Below are positions 17,894-27,379 of a stretch of 64,000 nt of DNA, in pieces; the first letter of the stretch is position 1; every line of letters begins with the position of its first letter. The DNA comes from Pantoea latae (GTDB lineage Bacteria > Pseudomonadota > Gammaproteobacteria > Enterobacterales > Enterobacteriaceae): the NCBI RefSeq assembly GCF_002077695.1, contig NZ_MWUE01000011.1:62001-126000 (forward strand), written 5' to 3'. Made by a program: the position numbers and the translations under genes. The notes below the pieces were generated by a model, which saw only the letters and a program-made list of their open reading frames with translations, had not been told where the DNA came from and ran no database searches.

Positions 17894-19417
17894 CTACAGC
17901 AGGCAGATGCCCTGCATGCCGGCGATGCAGTTGCGTCCCGATTTTTTCGCCGTGTAGAGCGCCTCGTCGGCGGCCAGCTTCAGGGCATCCGGCGTGCCGC
18001 CAGGAACGGAGGCGCCGATCCCGGCGCTGAGCGTCACGATTTTTTCCGGCAGCTCGCTGGCCTCGTGAGGCAAGGCCGCGCGGCGAATCGCCTCCAGCGC
18101 CCGGAACGCCACCTTCTCCGCATCCCGCGCCTCGGTGCCCGGCAGAATAATGGCGAACTCCTCGCCGCCGTAGCGCGTGACGCGGTCGGTGCTGCGCAGC
18201 GGAAGGTGCTTAAGCACCGCCGCCACCGCCTGCAGACAGCGGTCGCCGGCGATATGTCCGTACGCGTCGTTGTAGCGCTTAAAGTAATCTACATCGAACA
18301 TAATCAGGGAAACCGGCGTCATCGCGCCGTTCAGGCTTTTCTCCAGATAGAAATCGAACTGGCGCCGGTTGCCCAGCCCGGTTAGCCCGTCGAGCATCGC
18401 CAGATCGCTCAGGGTGCCGTTGAGCCGCTTTAGCTCATCCTGGCTGCGCATGAGCGCCTGCTGGCTCAGTCGGTTGGCGCGCAGTTGACGCAGGATCTGG
18501 AAGCCGAACAGCAGCACCAGCAGCCAGGTGAAGACGTTCACGCTGATGGCGGTGATATTGCTCATCCACCAGCCGTGCCGGATGGCCCGGGTTTCATAGC
18601 CCACCGCCACCACCAGCGGATAGCGCTCCAGCCTGGCGTAGCCGAACAGCCGCTCCTTGCCATCCAGACGACTCTTCCAGGTAGCGCTGCCGATGCGCGA
18701 CTGGCTCAGCAGCGTGGTAAACAGCGGGCTGGAAGAGAGGCTGCGGTTAATGACGCTGTCGGGAAAGGGGCGCGCGTAAAGCAGCAGGCCGTCAGTGTTC
18801 ATCAGCGCCAGCAGATCGCCCGGCATCTGTTCATACCAGCCGTAGAACTGGCGGAAAAAACTGACTTTCACCGTGCCGAGCGCCACCCCATTAAAATTGC
18901 CGTCGGCGTCGTTCAGGCGCAGCGAAACCGGGATAACCCGCTCGTCGGTGCTGCGGCTGTTTACCACGTGGCCGATATGCACGCCAGGGTTTGCGTGGTC
19001 GCGGTGCCAGATAAAATATTCCCGATCGGCGTTATTCATCTGAGGATCGACACTTCCGCGCGAGGTTGCCAGGCAGTTGCCCGCTTTGTCATAGACAAAC
19101 AGGCCTGCCAGCTGCGGCAGAGGCACAGAGAGGCCCGCCAGAATGCCGCGGCTGCCGCTGTAGCTCGCCGGGCGGCTGAACAGCGCCTCCCGCTGACGCG
19201 CGATTTCGTCCAGCGCAATGCTGACCTGAAGAAAGGTGTCCTGCGCCTGACGGGAAAGCGACAGCGACTGGTTGCGCGCCTGAATGGAGATATCCTGCAG
19301 CCGATCCTGCCAGGATTTCCATAACGCCCAGCTACAGGCGGTGACAATAAACAGGCTGATAAAAAGCAGGAACAGCAGCACGGATCGCTCCGTTGTCCTG
19401 TTACGCAAGGATGGCAA
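17894..19417 (-). CDS. Membrane diguanylate cyclase with periplasmic Cache sensor
   Basis: A 507-residue protein: TM1 near residues 12-32, a periplasmic dCache-like sensor to about 285, TM2 near 290-310, a short coiled coil (QALMRSQDELKRLNG), then a GGDEF domain. The active site is GGEEF (417-421) and an RSTD I-site (408-411) sits five residues before it, so the enzyme should make c-di-GMP and be product-inhibited. The start is TTG at 19417 with GGTGAG upstream. A GTG 12 codons later is an alternative. It lies next to two chemoreceptors, suggesting a motility/biofilm sensory cluster. Ligand unknown. Confidence 0.9.
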   Translation of the reverse strand: MPSLRNRTTERSVLLFLLFISLFIVTACSWALWKSWQDRLQDISIQARNQSLSLSRQAQDTFLQVSIALDEIARQREALFSRPASYSGSRGILAGLSVPLPQLAGLFVYDKAGNCLATSRGSVDPQMNNADREYFIWHRDHANPGVHIGHVVNSRSTDERVIPVSLRLNDADGNFNGVALGTVKVSFFRQFYGWYEQMPGDLLALMNTDGLLLYARPFPDSVINRSLSSSPLFTTLLSQSRIGSATWKSRLDGKERLFGYARLERYPLVVAVGYETRAIRHGWWMSNITAISVNVFTWLLVLLFGFQILRQLRANRLSQQALMRSQDELKRLNGTLSDLAMLDGLTGLGNRRQFDFYLEKSLNGAMTPVSLIMFDVDYFKRYNDAYGHIAGDRCLQAVAAVLKHLPLRSTDRVTRYGGEEFAIILPGTEARDAEKVAFRALEAIRRAALPHEASELPEKIVTLSAGIGASVPGGTPDALKLAADEALYTAKKSGRNCIAGMQGICLL

Positions 19418-19745
19418 TGTCGCTCACCGCTAAAACAAGGGGTTATCTGTAAAAGGTAGCAGTAAACCGCGGACCTGTTGATGGAGACGCTGTTGCTCTG
19501 GAGACGGGGGAGGGCTATCAACCCCTCAAAAACCTCGCGTGTCAGTTAAGCATAGGGTGATAACGCAGTCTGGTGCCGCTCAGGGACGGCCCGGCAGCAG
19601 AGGAGGTGCAGTGGCCTGCACCAGCATGCCCACACGCGTAAATGAAAAGGCCGCCATTTAGAGAAAACAGCGGCCTTACCTGAACATGACCTTAACTGAC
19701 AAGCATTACACGGCGGCGAGGTTTTTTTTATAAGAGGCAGGGATC
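19418..19745. terminator. Spacer with inverted repeat between chemoreceptor and cyclase genes
   Basis: In this 328-nt gap an 8-bp repeat AAGGCCGC/GCGGCCTT (19647-19654 and 19670-19677, 15-nt loop) lies about 70 nt past the chemoreceptor stop. It may terminate that gene, but the T-run is weak. The rest carries the cyclase promoter region and no gene. Confidence 0.4.
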
Positions 19746-21296
19746 TCAGGCGACTTTGAAGATCGCCGTGGCGCGACTTAGCTGTGCCGCCTGCTCTTCC
19801 AGAGACGCGGCGGCGGCGGCGGCCTGCTCCACCAGCGCGGCATTCTGCTGCGTCACCTCGTCCATCTGAGTAATGGCGATGCCGACATGCTCAATGCCGT
19901 TAACCTGCTCGCCGGAGGCGGTGTAGATTTCCGACATGATGCTCGACACGTCGCTGATAGCGCTGACGATGCCGTTCATGGTGTTGCCCGCCTGCGCCGC
20001 CAGCTCGCTGCCTTCGGCAATGCGGTGGTTAGAGGCCTCGATTAACGATTTAATCTCTTTCGCGGCGGTGGCGCTGCGCTGTGCCAGCGCACGTACTTCG
20101 CTGGCGACCACGGCGAAGCCGCGGCCTTGCTCGCCGGCGCGCGCCGCTTCGACGGCGGCGTTCAGCGCCAGAATATTGGTCTGAAACGCGATGCTTTCGA
20201 TGGTGCCGATAATATCCACCACGCTCTTCGAACTGCTGAAAATATCGGCCATGGTGGTCACCACGCGATCCACTGCGTCGCCGCCCTGCTGGGCAACGTG
20301 CGAGGCGTCAGACGCCAGCGTGCTGGCGTGTTGCGCATTTGCGGCGTTTTGTCTGACGGTGGCGGTTAACTGCTCCATGCTGGCCGAAGTTTCCTCCAGC
20401 GAGGCGGCCTGCTGCTCGGTGCGCGCGGAGAGGTCGGTGTTGCCCAGCGCGACCTCTTTAGAGGCGTTGTCGATGGAGAAGGCCGCGCGCTGGATATCAG
20501 AAACCACCTGCTTCAGCTGATCCTGCATGGTTTTGAAGGTGGCGATCAACACGCCGGTTTCATCGGTGGAGTGCGCCACAAGGGCGGTAGAGAGATCGCC
20601 AGCGGCGATCGCCTGCGCCGCGTTCACCGCCTCCGCCAGTGGACGCGTAATCGAACGGGCAAGCAGATAGCCCGCTGCAGAGGCGATGGCTAATCCCAGC
20701 AGCGCGCCGATAAACAGCGTCAGCCGGGTCTGCGTCTCAACGGCGCTTACCGACTGCTGACGCTGAGTCAGCAGGCTGGTTTCGCCGCTGACGATCGCCG
20801 CAATGGTCTGGCGCATCTGATCCATCTGCGGTTTGCCGCTGTTGGCGTCAAACGCGGCGTTAAAGTCGCTCTGCGACAGGGTACCGGCGTTGAGCGCCTG
20901 GCGGTGATTCAGCAGCGCCGTGGCAAAGCTTTCCTGCCACGCCTGCTGCTGGTGTAATAGCGTATTCAGGCGCGCCTGCTGCGCCGGATTATCTGCGGTC
21001 AGCGATTTTGCCTCCTGCAAATCTTGCAGGAAATCCGCCTGGCCTGTTTTCCACGGATCCAGCATCTCTTCTTTACCGTTAATCGCATAGCCGCGCAGAC
21101 CGGTTTCCATATTCACCAGGTTTTGCGTCAGGGCGCGGCTCTTATCGATGACGCGCCAGCTGTGGATGTTCCAGTCATTTGAGCTCACGATGCTGGTAAA
21201 GTTGCTGTAAAACGCAGCGCAGAGAATTAATAACAGGGCCACGATCAGGCCGAAAGAAAAGAAAAATTTTCTCTTAATGGGTAAATTTTTAAACAT
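19746..21296 (-). CDS. Methyl-accepting chemotaxis protein with CHASE3-type sensor
   Basis: A 516-residue receptor: TM1 (about 11-31), periplasmic four-helix sensor with a CHASE3-like motif ([18 protein letters not shown]), TM2 (about 190-210), HAMP, then the signalling helices with the conserved hairpin tip ([29 protein letters not shown]). There is no NWETF-type C-terminal pentapeptide, so it probably relies on other receptors for CheR/CheB recruitment. A FliA-type promoter precedes it. Ligand unknown. Confidence 0.93.
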   Translation of the reverse strand: MFKNLPIKRKFFFSFGLIVALLLILCAAFYSNFTSIVSSNDWNIHSWRVIDKSRALTQNLVNMETGLRGYAINGKEEMLDPWKTGQADFLQDLQEAKSLTADNPAQQARLNTLLHQQQAWQESFATALLNHRQALNAGTLSQSDFNAAFDANSGKPQMDQMRQTIAAIVSGETSLLTQRQQSVSAVETQTRLTLFIGALLGLAIASAAGYLLARSITRPLAEAVNAAQAIAAGDLSTALVAHSTDETGVLIATFKTMQDQLKQVVSDIQRAAFSIDNASKEVALGNTDLSARTEQQAASLEETSASMEQLTATVRQNAANAQHASTLASDASHVAQQGGDAVDRVVTTMADIFSSSKSVVDIIGTIESIAFQTNILALNAAVEAARAGEQGRGFAVVASEVRALAQRSATAAKEIKSLIEASNHRIAEGSELAAQAGNTMNGIVSAISDVSSIMSEIYTASGEQVNGIEHVGIAITQMDEVTQQNAALVEQAAAAAASLEEQAAQLSRATAIFKVA

Positions 21297-21355
21297 CTGT
21301 TTCCCGTTTCATCTGTGTGAGCAAAATAAATAAAGAATCTATAAAAAGCAGTAGG

Positions 21356-21383
21356 TTATCGGCAGGAAAAACAGGGGGCTTCA
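21356..21383 (-). promoter_or_regulatory. FliA (sigma-28) promoter for the chemoreceptor
   Basis: On the minus strand an exact GCCGATAA -10 element (21356-21363) is preceded by TGAA (consensus TAAA) at a 16-nt spacing (consensus 15). It lies about 60 nt upstream of the chemoreceptor ATG, tying it to the flagellar regulon. Confidence 0.6.
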
Positions 21384-21556
21384 ATTAAATATATGAAAGC
21401 GTTAACGTGGCGGATCAGGCTATTTCCAGCGGCTTAGCCTGGGCTTTCAACAAGATGGCAAAGCGCATGAAAAGATTGAAGGGCGAAATTAATAAGCGCC
21501 ATAGAAAGGATGTGAAAAATGGCGCGGCCCTGCGCCAGCTTGTCGCCGTCAGCCCG

Positions 21557-21787
21557 CTAGCGTGGCGTCAGCTCAAAATGGGGATGTTTTCCCGCCAGTA
21601 ACAGCAGCAGTTCATACTCGCCCTGGCTGAACAGCGCGGGATTTTTTGCCGCCTCTTTAAGTTGCCAGACCCGCAGGCTCAGGTTAAACCGCTCGGCGGC
21701 GCGCTCTTGCGTCATCCCGGCGGCGACGCGAAGCAGCCGCACGTCGGTCTGGACGATAACGCCTGGCGTAAAGGGTGTCGTGCTCAT
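21557..21787 (-). CDS. Small XRE-like helix-turn-helix protein
   Basis: A 76-residue protein with an HTH core: LLRVAAGMTQERAAERFNLSLRVWQLKE fits the Cro/CI pattern (turn at GMTQ, recognition helix at LSLRVWQ). I choose the start MSTTPF at 21787 over an upstream ATG because AGAGAA lies before it and the extra residues look like leader. It lacks any ligand domain and could be a small DNA-binding regulator of the neighbouring sensory genes. It is upstream of and co-directional with the chemoreceptor, 260 nt away. Confidence 0.65.
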   Translation of the reverse strand: MSTTPFTPGVIVQTDVRLLRVAAGMTQERAAERFNLSLRVWQLKEAAKNPALFSQGEYELLLLLAGKHPHFELTPR

Positions 21788-22108
21788 ATTGATGTTCTCT
21801 GAAAAAAGTGTAGGCGCTGCTATAAAACGCTCTTTTTGGTTAATATCGCGTTTTAGCAATATCATTTTTTATTGATGTCATTAGCGAAGCGGTATGAAAA
21901 ATATTTCATTGCGCTTCCCGGCTGTTTTATCTCCCTGTCGCTGCGGTTATTCAGATTTTATTCATCAGAACCCTCTCATAATGTCGATACAGACCCCTTT
22001 AGAGATAAATCCGGTTTATATCCTGGGTCATTGGTTCACGATAAGTCGCTTCAAAACAAGGCCGTTATTCATGGCACCCGTTAACGTGCCGACGATCAGG
22101 AAACCGAT

Positions 22109-22312
22109 ATGAAAGACCCAATTGTTCGCCGCGTGCCTGCTGACCTCTCCCGTATTGAAATCAGCGAGCAGTGGCAAATCACCTTCTGGATGCTGACGCT
22201 GCATACCACGCAGGATCGGCTGGTCCGGGCCGTGCGTGAAGCGGGCCCGGAGACGGAGAGCGTGCGCAGCTGGCTGGACGCCAATCCGCCAGCGCGACCC
22301 CCGCGCGATTAA
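22109..22312 (+). CDS. DUF3606-family small protein
   Basis: A 67-residue protein with the DUF3606 pattern: RIEISEQWQITFWMLTL followed by the L-x-RAVREAGPE segment and VRSWL. The family has no known function. The stop codon overlaps the chemoreceptor stop on the other strand by 4 nt. The upstream ribosome site is weak. The call rests on the family pattern. Confidence 0.65.
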   Translation: MKDPIVRRVPADLSRIEISEQWQITFWMLTLHTTQDRLVRAVREAGPETESVRSWLDANPPARPPRD

Positions 22313-23754
22313 TGGTGCAAAGCGACCCATTCACCCGCGTTGCTGCGCGGCTGGGCGTCAGCCGCGGCGGGCTGACCAGGCTGCGGCGGCGTCGCGTCGG
22401 GAAAGGTAAAATGGCTAATGACCGACGCGAGGATTTCCGTCCGGCCGTTAAGACTGCCGGCCGAGGCCGCCACTTCCTGCACCAGCGACGCGTTCTGCTG
22501 CGTGACGCGATCCAGCTCGGCAATCGCCAGCGTGACCTGAGAAATGCCTTTGCTCTGTTCTTCCGAAGCGAGCGCGAACTGGGCGATCAGATCGTTCACC
22601 GTGGCGACGCGCGCGGTCACGCTGCCCATAGTATCGCCGGCGCGGCCGGCGGCGACGGCGCCTTCCTGCACGCGCGTCACGGCGCCGTTAATTAAGCCTT
22701 CAATCTCTTTCGCGGCGGCGGCGCTGCGCTGGGCGAGGGTGCGCACCTCGGTGGCGACGACCGCGAAGCCGCGACCCTGCTCGCCGGCGCGCGCGGCCTC
22801 GACGGCGGCATTGAGCGCCAGAATATTGGTCTGAAACGCAATGCTGTTAATGGTGGCGGTAAACTGGCGGATTTTTTCCGCCTCGCCGGCGATGTCGCCC
22901 ATCAGGCGTGACACCGAGGTCACCAGAGTGGCGCCTTGCTGAGTGGTCTGCGCGGTCGCCTCCGCCAGCTGGCGCGCCTCACGCGCGCCCGCTGCGTTAG
23001 TTTTTACCGTGGCGCTCAGCTGCTCCATGCTGGCGGCGGTCTGTTCCAGCGCGGCTGCCTGCTGGGTGGTGCGATCGGAGAGATCGGCGTTGCCCGCCGC
23101 GATGCCTGCCGCTTCCTGGCGCAGCACGACGCTATTGTCGCGCACCGCCTGCACGGTGTTGAGCAGGCTCTGCTGCATCAGTCTGACCAGCGGCACCAGC
23201 TGACCGACGCAGTTACGCCCAAAATCCTGCGGCTCGCGCGTCAGATCGCCCGCGGCGATGCCTTTGAAATGGGCGCGCATCACGCCAAGGGGTCTGACCA
23301 GATGCACCACCAGAAAACGGTCGCAGAAGGCGAGCAGCCCCAGCGTGATCAGCGCGGCGACGAAAAAGGCAATTTCCAGCCGATGGCGATCCGTTACCGT
23401 CGCGGCTTCGTCGCTGTTCAGCTGCTGCTGCAGCGCCAGCAGCCGCTCGTTTGACGCCGCTGAAAACAGGGCGCTGCCGTCGGTCAGGGCGGTGCGCAGC
23501 GGCGCCCAGTCGGCGCTGTCAGGCGCTTCCCCGGCGAGGGCCGCTTTTTCCTCTGCCGAGCCGGAGCGGATGACGTTGCCGGCGCGCGTCAGGAAAACAA
23601 GCTGGGCGGTAGCGGCATCTCTTCCCTGCGCCTGATGATGCATATCGCGCAGCACGGCCGAGCCATAGGCCCCGGCCAGCGCCACAACCAGCAGCGCCGC
23701 CAGTAAAATAACCTGGACGACCCTGCGAATAGTGAAGTTCTTGAGAAAGTGCAT
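22309..23754 (-). CDS. Methyl-accepting chemotaxis protein, short sensor
   Basis: A 481-residue receptor with TM1 (about 12-32), a small periplasmic region of about 110 residues, TM2 (about 145-165), HAMP, and a conserved signalling domain nearly identical at its tip to the neighbouring receptor. The C-terminus is a Pro/Ala linker ending GEWVALHH, which resembles a degenerate CheR-docking xWxxF pentapeptide without the Phe. Tandem with the other chemoreceptor but separated by about 1 kb. Ligand unknown. Confidence 0.92.
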   Translation of the reverse strand: MHFLKNFTIRRVVQVILLAALLVVALAGAYGSAVLRDMHHQAQGRDAATAQLVFLTRAGNVIRSGSAEEKAALAGEAPDSADWAPLRTALTDGSALFSAASNERLLALQQQLNSDEAATVTDRHRLEIAFFVAALITLGLLAFCDRFLVVHLVRPLGVMRAHFKGIAAGDLTREPQDFGRNCVGQLVPLVRLMQQSLLNTVQAVRDNSVVLRQEAAGIAAGNADLSDRTTQQAAALEQTAASMEQLSATVKTNAAGAREARQLAEATAQTTQQGATLVTSVSRLMGDIAGEAEKIRQFTATINSIAFQTNILALNAAVEAARAGEQGRGFAVVATEVRTLAQRSAAAAKEIEGLINGAVTRVQEGAVAAGRAGDTMGSVTARVATVNDLIAQFALASEEQSKGISQVTLAIAELDRVTQQNASLVQEVAASAGSLNGRTEILASVISHFTFPDATPPQPGQPAAADAQPRSNAGEWVALHH

Positions 23755-24128
23755 ATCAGGTTCCCTGGTGTTGTTGCTGTCTGGTCAAAATGTATTGCGT
23801 CATTTTTAGTAGCTTGCTATTCGATTGCACGCTATCTTTTTGTTAATGACAGTCTGGCAGGCAATTTAAAAAAAGGAAATGAAAAACTGATTAATTTTTT
23901 TATCTGCCAGTTATCGTCTTGTTTATTAAACTAAAAAAAGCAGAAAATAAGCCACGGCGGCTAATACGTTTAATCCGGGAAAACGTTTAGCCGATGTATT
24001 CCCTGGCTAAAATCATCATTAATTTAACTAAGTATCGGGCGGTATTATTTTTAAAGCGCAGCGGCAGAAATTTGCCTTAGCGGTAAATTAGCTGCCGCGC
24101 GCGATTACCGGCGCGCCTTGTTGCGTGG
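23755..24128. other. AT-rich spacer upstream of chemoreceptor and downstream of arnF
   Basis: A 374-nt AT-rich gap. It holds the chemoreceptor promoter region (a GACGATAA word is a weak FliA -10 candidate with no -35) and the 3' end of the arn transcript. No gene is supported. Confidence 0.45.
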
Positions 24129-24488
24129 CTAGCTGTTCAACAGTAGCCCCAGCATAATCAATATCACGCCCGCCAGGCTGCTCCAGCGGAAGGGTTCGTT
24201 GAAAACCGGCAGCGAAACCGCCGCCAGCCACACCAGCACATAGCTCAGGCTAAGCAGCGGATAGAGCCGGTTAAGGGGCAGATGGCGCAGCGCCAGCAGC
24301 CAGCACAGCATCGATAATCCATAGGCGGCCAGTCCGGCACCCAGCAGCAGCGAGGCAGCGGGGTGCGCCATCCACCACCGGCTCAGCCAGTGAGATACGG
24401 GCGGCACGCCAGTCATCGCCATGCGCAGCGCCAGCTGAGCCAGCGTCACCAGCAGGATACTGCTTAGCGCCAGCATCATCCCCTTCAC
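24129..24488 (-). CDS. arnF: ArnF, undecaprenyl-phosphate-L-Ara4N flippase subunit
   Basis: A 119-residue four-TM small multidrug resistance-fold protein. With ArnE it flips undecaprenyl-phosphate-L-Ara4N across the inner membrane. The start is GTG at 24488, overlapping the arnE stop by 4 nt (GTGA). It is the last gene of the arn operon, and its sequence (SYVLVWLAAVSLP) aligns with E. coli ArnF (128 residues). Confidence 0.9.
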   Translation of the reverse strand: MKGMMLALSSILLVTLAQLALRMAMTGVPPVSHWLSRWWMAHPAASLLLGAGLAAYGLSMLCWLLALRHLPLNRLYPLLSLSYVLVWLAAVSLPVFNEPFRWSSLAGVILIMLGLLLNS

Positions 24489-24805
24489 AGATGGCTCCCC
24501 ATCAGCGCGACGCCGACGACAATCGCCAGCGTGCCCAGCCACTGCCGCCGCGTATAGCGCTCCCGCCAGATCGCGCGCGCGGCGATCGCCACCAGCACAA
24601 AGTTCAGGCTAAGCATCGGATAGGCGACGCCGACCGGCACCACGCGCAGCACCGCCAGCCACAGCAGCATCGCCACGCCCAGCAGCAGCAGGCTGAGCGC
24701 AATCCAGCGCTTGCCCCGGCGCAGGCCAACCGACGCCGCCTGTTTCTGACTGAGCTGGGCGGCGCAGCTCAGCAGGCTCACCAGCAAGATCAGCAGAAGA
24801 CTCAT
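24485..24805 (-). CDS. arnE: ArnE, undecaprenyl-phosphate-L-Ara4N flippase subunit
   Basis: A 106-residue four-TM SMR-fold membrane protein, with GVAYPMLSLNFVLVAIAA the typical central helix. Partner of ArnF in flipping the lipid-linked aminoarabinose to the periplasm. It overlaps arnT (4 nt) and arnF (4 nt), which indicates coupled translation and equal stoichiometry. Confidence 0.9.
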   Translation of the reverse strand: MSLLLILLVSLLSCAAQLSQKQAASVGLRRGKRWIALSLLLLGVAMLLWLAVLRVVPVGVAYPMLSLNFVLVAIAARAIWRERYTRRQWLGTLAIVVGVALMGSHL

Positions 24806-26463
24806 GGCGTGGCGTTATAGCCGTAATAGACCAGGCGGCCCTGGCGATATTGCCTGTCCGGCGTCGGCAGATCGGCGTCCGGCGCCGCCTGGCCGCTGTC
24901 GAGCAGCATCACCAGCGCGACGCTGTGGTGACGGCGATGCGCCGCCAGCCAGCTGGCGAACGCCCTGCCGTCGACATAGCGCGAACGGGCGTCGGGGTAG
25001 CTCAGGCCATACTGCAGCTCGCCTTTGGCGTCAAAAAAGGTGATGTCGCTGCGCCGCGTCTCCCAGGCCACCGCCGAGGCGATGCCGGGATTATCCGCCA
25101 GCAGCAGGTCGCTGGCGGCCAGCTGGCGGTGTATGGCGTGGACAAAGCTCTGCGGCAGCTTAGCGTCGCGCACCTTTTGCGGCAGGGCGAAGCCGAGCAG
25201 CAGTGCCAGCGCCAGCGGACAGAGCGCCGCCAGCTTCCAGCGGTCGCGGCCGGGGCGCAGGCTCAGCCAGCCCATTGCGGCCCAGCCGAGAAACGCCAGC
25301 GCGCCGCAGACCACGCGCAGCTTTTCATGGCTGCCATAGAGCGGACGATGCGCAAGTCCCCAGGGCGCCAGCACGCCAGCCACCAGCGCGGCGGCCAGCA
25401 GGCCAGACAGCAGGTTAATCCAGCCGTTGAGAGTAAAGACCTTCGCCAGCCGCGCGCTGGCGCCGTGGGCGTAGCGCGCCATCAGCAGCGCCAGCGGCGC
25501 GAAACAGGGCAGGATATAGGTCGGCAGTTTGCCTTTGGCGACGCTGAAAAACAGCAGCGGCAGCAGCACCCAGCTCAGCAGATAGATCGCGCCGGGCTGC
25601 TGAGCGCGCGCGCGCCACGCGCTCAGCAGCGCGCCAGGCAGCAGCGCCAGCCACGGCAGGCTGCCCGCCAGCAACACCGGCAGGTAATACCAGAAGGGCG
25701 CTTTATGCTGGGCGTCGGCTTCGGCAAAACGCTGAATGTGCTCAACCCAGAAAAAGTAGTGCCAGAAATCCCCTTCCTGACGATTAATCGCCAGCGCCCA
25801 GGGCGCGCTAATCAGCGCGGCGACAACGATGGTCAGAGGCCCCCAGCGCAGCAGCTCGCCCATGCGGCGCTGCCAGATCGCCCAGGGAACGATGGCAAGC
25901 ACCGTCACCGCCAGCGCCAGAAAGCCTTTGGTCATAAAGCCCATCGCGCAGGCGGCGCCGAGCAGCAGGTAGCCGCCCAGTCGCTGCTGCGTGGTGGTCG
26001 CCTGCGCCGCCAGCCAGTAGCTGCACATCGCCAGCACCAGCCAGAGCAGCAGCAGCGGATCGAGCACGGCATAGGTGCCGACGCCATACACCAGCAGTGA
26101 AGTGAGAAAAATCATGCTGGCGGTGAGGGCAATTTTATCGCTGTTGAACAGCCGCCGACCCAGCCAGTAGAGCAGCAGCGCGCTCAGCGCGGTGCAGAGA
26201 ATCGACCCGGCGCGCACGCCGAAATTAGTCTGGCCAAAAATGAGCTGACCGAGATTGTTGATCCAGTAGCCGGCGATGGGCTTTTCAAAATAGCGCAGGT
26301 GGAAAAAGTGCGGCACTACCCAGTTGCCGCTGGCGAGCATCTCGCGGCTAATCTCGGCGTAGCGCGTCTCATCCGGCTGCCACAGCGCGCGGAACTCAAT
26401 GGGGATCAGGTAATAGAGCGCGAAAAGCGCCAGCAGCAAAAGGGTTTTAGTGCCTGTACGCAT
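24802..26463 (-). CDS. arnT: ArnT, lipid A 4-amino-4-deoxy-L-arabinose transferase
   Basis: A 553-residue polytopic GT-C glycosyltransferase that moves L-Ara4N from undecaprenyl phosphate to lipid A phosphates on the periplasmic face, giving polymyxin resistance. The first loop DETRYAEISREML holds the conserved Asp/Glu, and FFHLRYFEKPIAGYW follows. I place the start at 26463 (MRTGTKTLLLL) because the 55 codons upstream are non-homologous and overlap arnD. E. coli ArnT is 550 residues. The gap to arnD is 25 nt. Confidence 0.95.
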   Translation of the reverse strand: MRTGTKTLLLLALFALYYLIPIEFRALWQPDETRYAEISREMLASGNWVVPHFFHLRYFEKPIAGYWINNLGQLIFGQTNFGVRAGSILCTALSALLLYWLGRRLFNSDKIALTASMIFLTSLLVYGVGTYAVLDPLLLLWLVLAMCSYWLAAQATTTQQRLGGYLLLGAACAMGFMTKGFLALAVTVLAIVPWAIWQRRMGELLRWGPLTIVVAALISAPWALAINRQEGDFWHYFFWVEHIQRFAEADAQHKAPFWYYLPVLLAGSLPWLALLPGALLSAWRARAQQPGAIYLLSWVLLPLLFFSVAKGKLPTYILPCFAPLALLMARYAHGASARLAKVFTLNGWINLLSGLLAAALVAGVLAPWGLAHRPLYGSHEKLRVVCGALAFLGWAAMGWLSLRPGRDRWKLAALCPLALALLLGFALPQKVRDAKLPQSFVHAIHRQLAASDLLLADNPGIASAVAWETRRSDITFFDAKGELQYGLSYPDARSRYVDGRAFASWLAAHRRHHSVALVMLLDSGQAAPDADLPTPDRQYRQGRLVYYGYNATP

Positions 26464-26488
26464 CCGTGTTTCCTGTGAAAAAATTGCG

Positions 26489-27379
26489 TTACGCCGGGCG
26501 CTGGCAGCCCAGCCAGCCTTCGCGTCCGGCAAGCTGGCCGCGCACCACGCGCCCCTGCGGCAGGGTGCTGAGATCCGCGGGCAACAGCTCGCTGAGCGGG
26601 CAGAAGCGGATGCCCAGCGCCTCTGCACGCCTCAGCAGCTCGGCAAAGGCGGCTAAGCCAACAATGCCCTCGACCTCGGCATGGATGGTGTAAACCGGCG
26701 CACCGGCGGCGGCCAGCATCTGCTGCAGAATAAAATCGTTAAAGCGGGCGGCGCTGACCTGCTGGCCGACCACTTCATCCCAGGTCGGCAGCGTCACCGG
26801 GATCTGCACCGTGCCCAGGCGGCCGTCGCTAAGCAGCGGCATAAACGGCCCGCTGCCGCGGCAGTCGCTGTTATAGCGGAAGCCGAACGGCTGTTTGGCG
26901 GCGACGACCCGCTCGTCGGCGCGCCAGCCCGCCACGGCGGAGCAGGTGACGTTGTCACCTGTTATCGCCTCCAGCGCCGCTTTACCGCGCGCGATCTGTT
27001 CGACGAGCTTCTCTGGCGGCCAGACGCCCGCCCAGGTTTGCCAGGCGAAGTGATCCCAGGCGTGCAGGCCGACCTCATGGTGATCCGCCGTGGCACGAAT
27101 AATCTCTCCCAGCCCGCGCCCGATATCCCGGCCCGGCCAGGCGGTGCCCGCCAGCAGAATATCCCAGCCGTAAAGCGATGCCGCGCGCGAGCGCAGCATT
27201 TTCCACAGGAAGCGCGGCTTCATCAGACGCCACAGGTGGCGTCCCATGTTGTCCGGGCCGACGCTGAAAAAGAAACTGGCCTGCAGCCGATGCAGGCTAA
27301 ACTGCGCCAGCAGCGCCGGCACGCCCTGTTGCGTGCCGCGCCAGGTATCGACATCGACGCGCAAACCGACTTTCTTCAT
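26489..27379 (-). CDS. arnD: ArnD, undecaprenyl-phosphate-L-Ara4FN deformylase
   Basis: A 296-residue NodB-type polysaccharide deacetylase fold (E. coli length). It removes the formyl group from undecaprenyl-phosphate-Ara4FN before flipping. Visible motifs are VDVDTWRG at the N-terminus (metal/catalytic Asp) and the [14 protein letters not shown] block with metal-binding His. Its ATG overlaps the arnA stop by 4 nt. Confidence 0.95.
   Translation of the reverse strand: MKKVGLRVDVDTWRGTQQGVPALLAQFSLHRLQASFFFSVGPDNMGRHLWRLMKPRFLWKMLRSRAASLYGWDILLAGTAWPGRDIGRGLGEIIRATADHHEVGLHAWDHFAWQTWAGVWPPEKLVEQIARGKAALEAITGDNVTCSAVAGWRADERVVAAKQPFGFRYNSDCRGSGPFMPLLSDGRLGTVQIPVTLPTWDEVVGQQVSAARFNDFILQQMLAAAGAPVYTIHAEVEGIVGLAAFAELLRRAEALGIRFCPLSELLPADLSTLPQGRVVRGQLAGREGWLGCQRPA

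Noticed and set aside
21407..21601. 64-codon basic plus-strand frame
   Set aside because: No convincing start or ribosome site, overlaps the small HTH gene, lies in the chemoreceptor promoter region.
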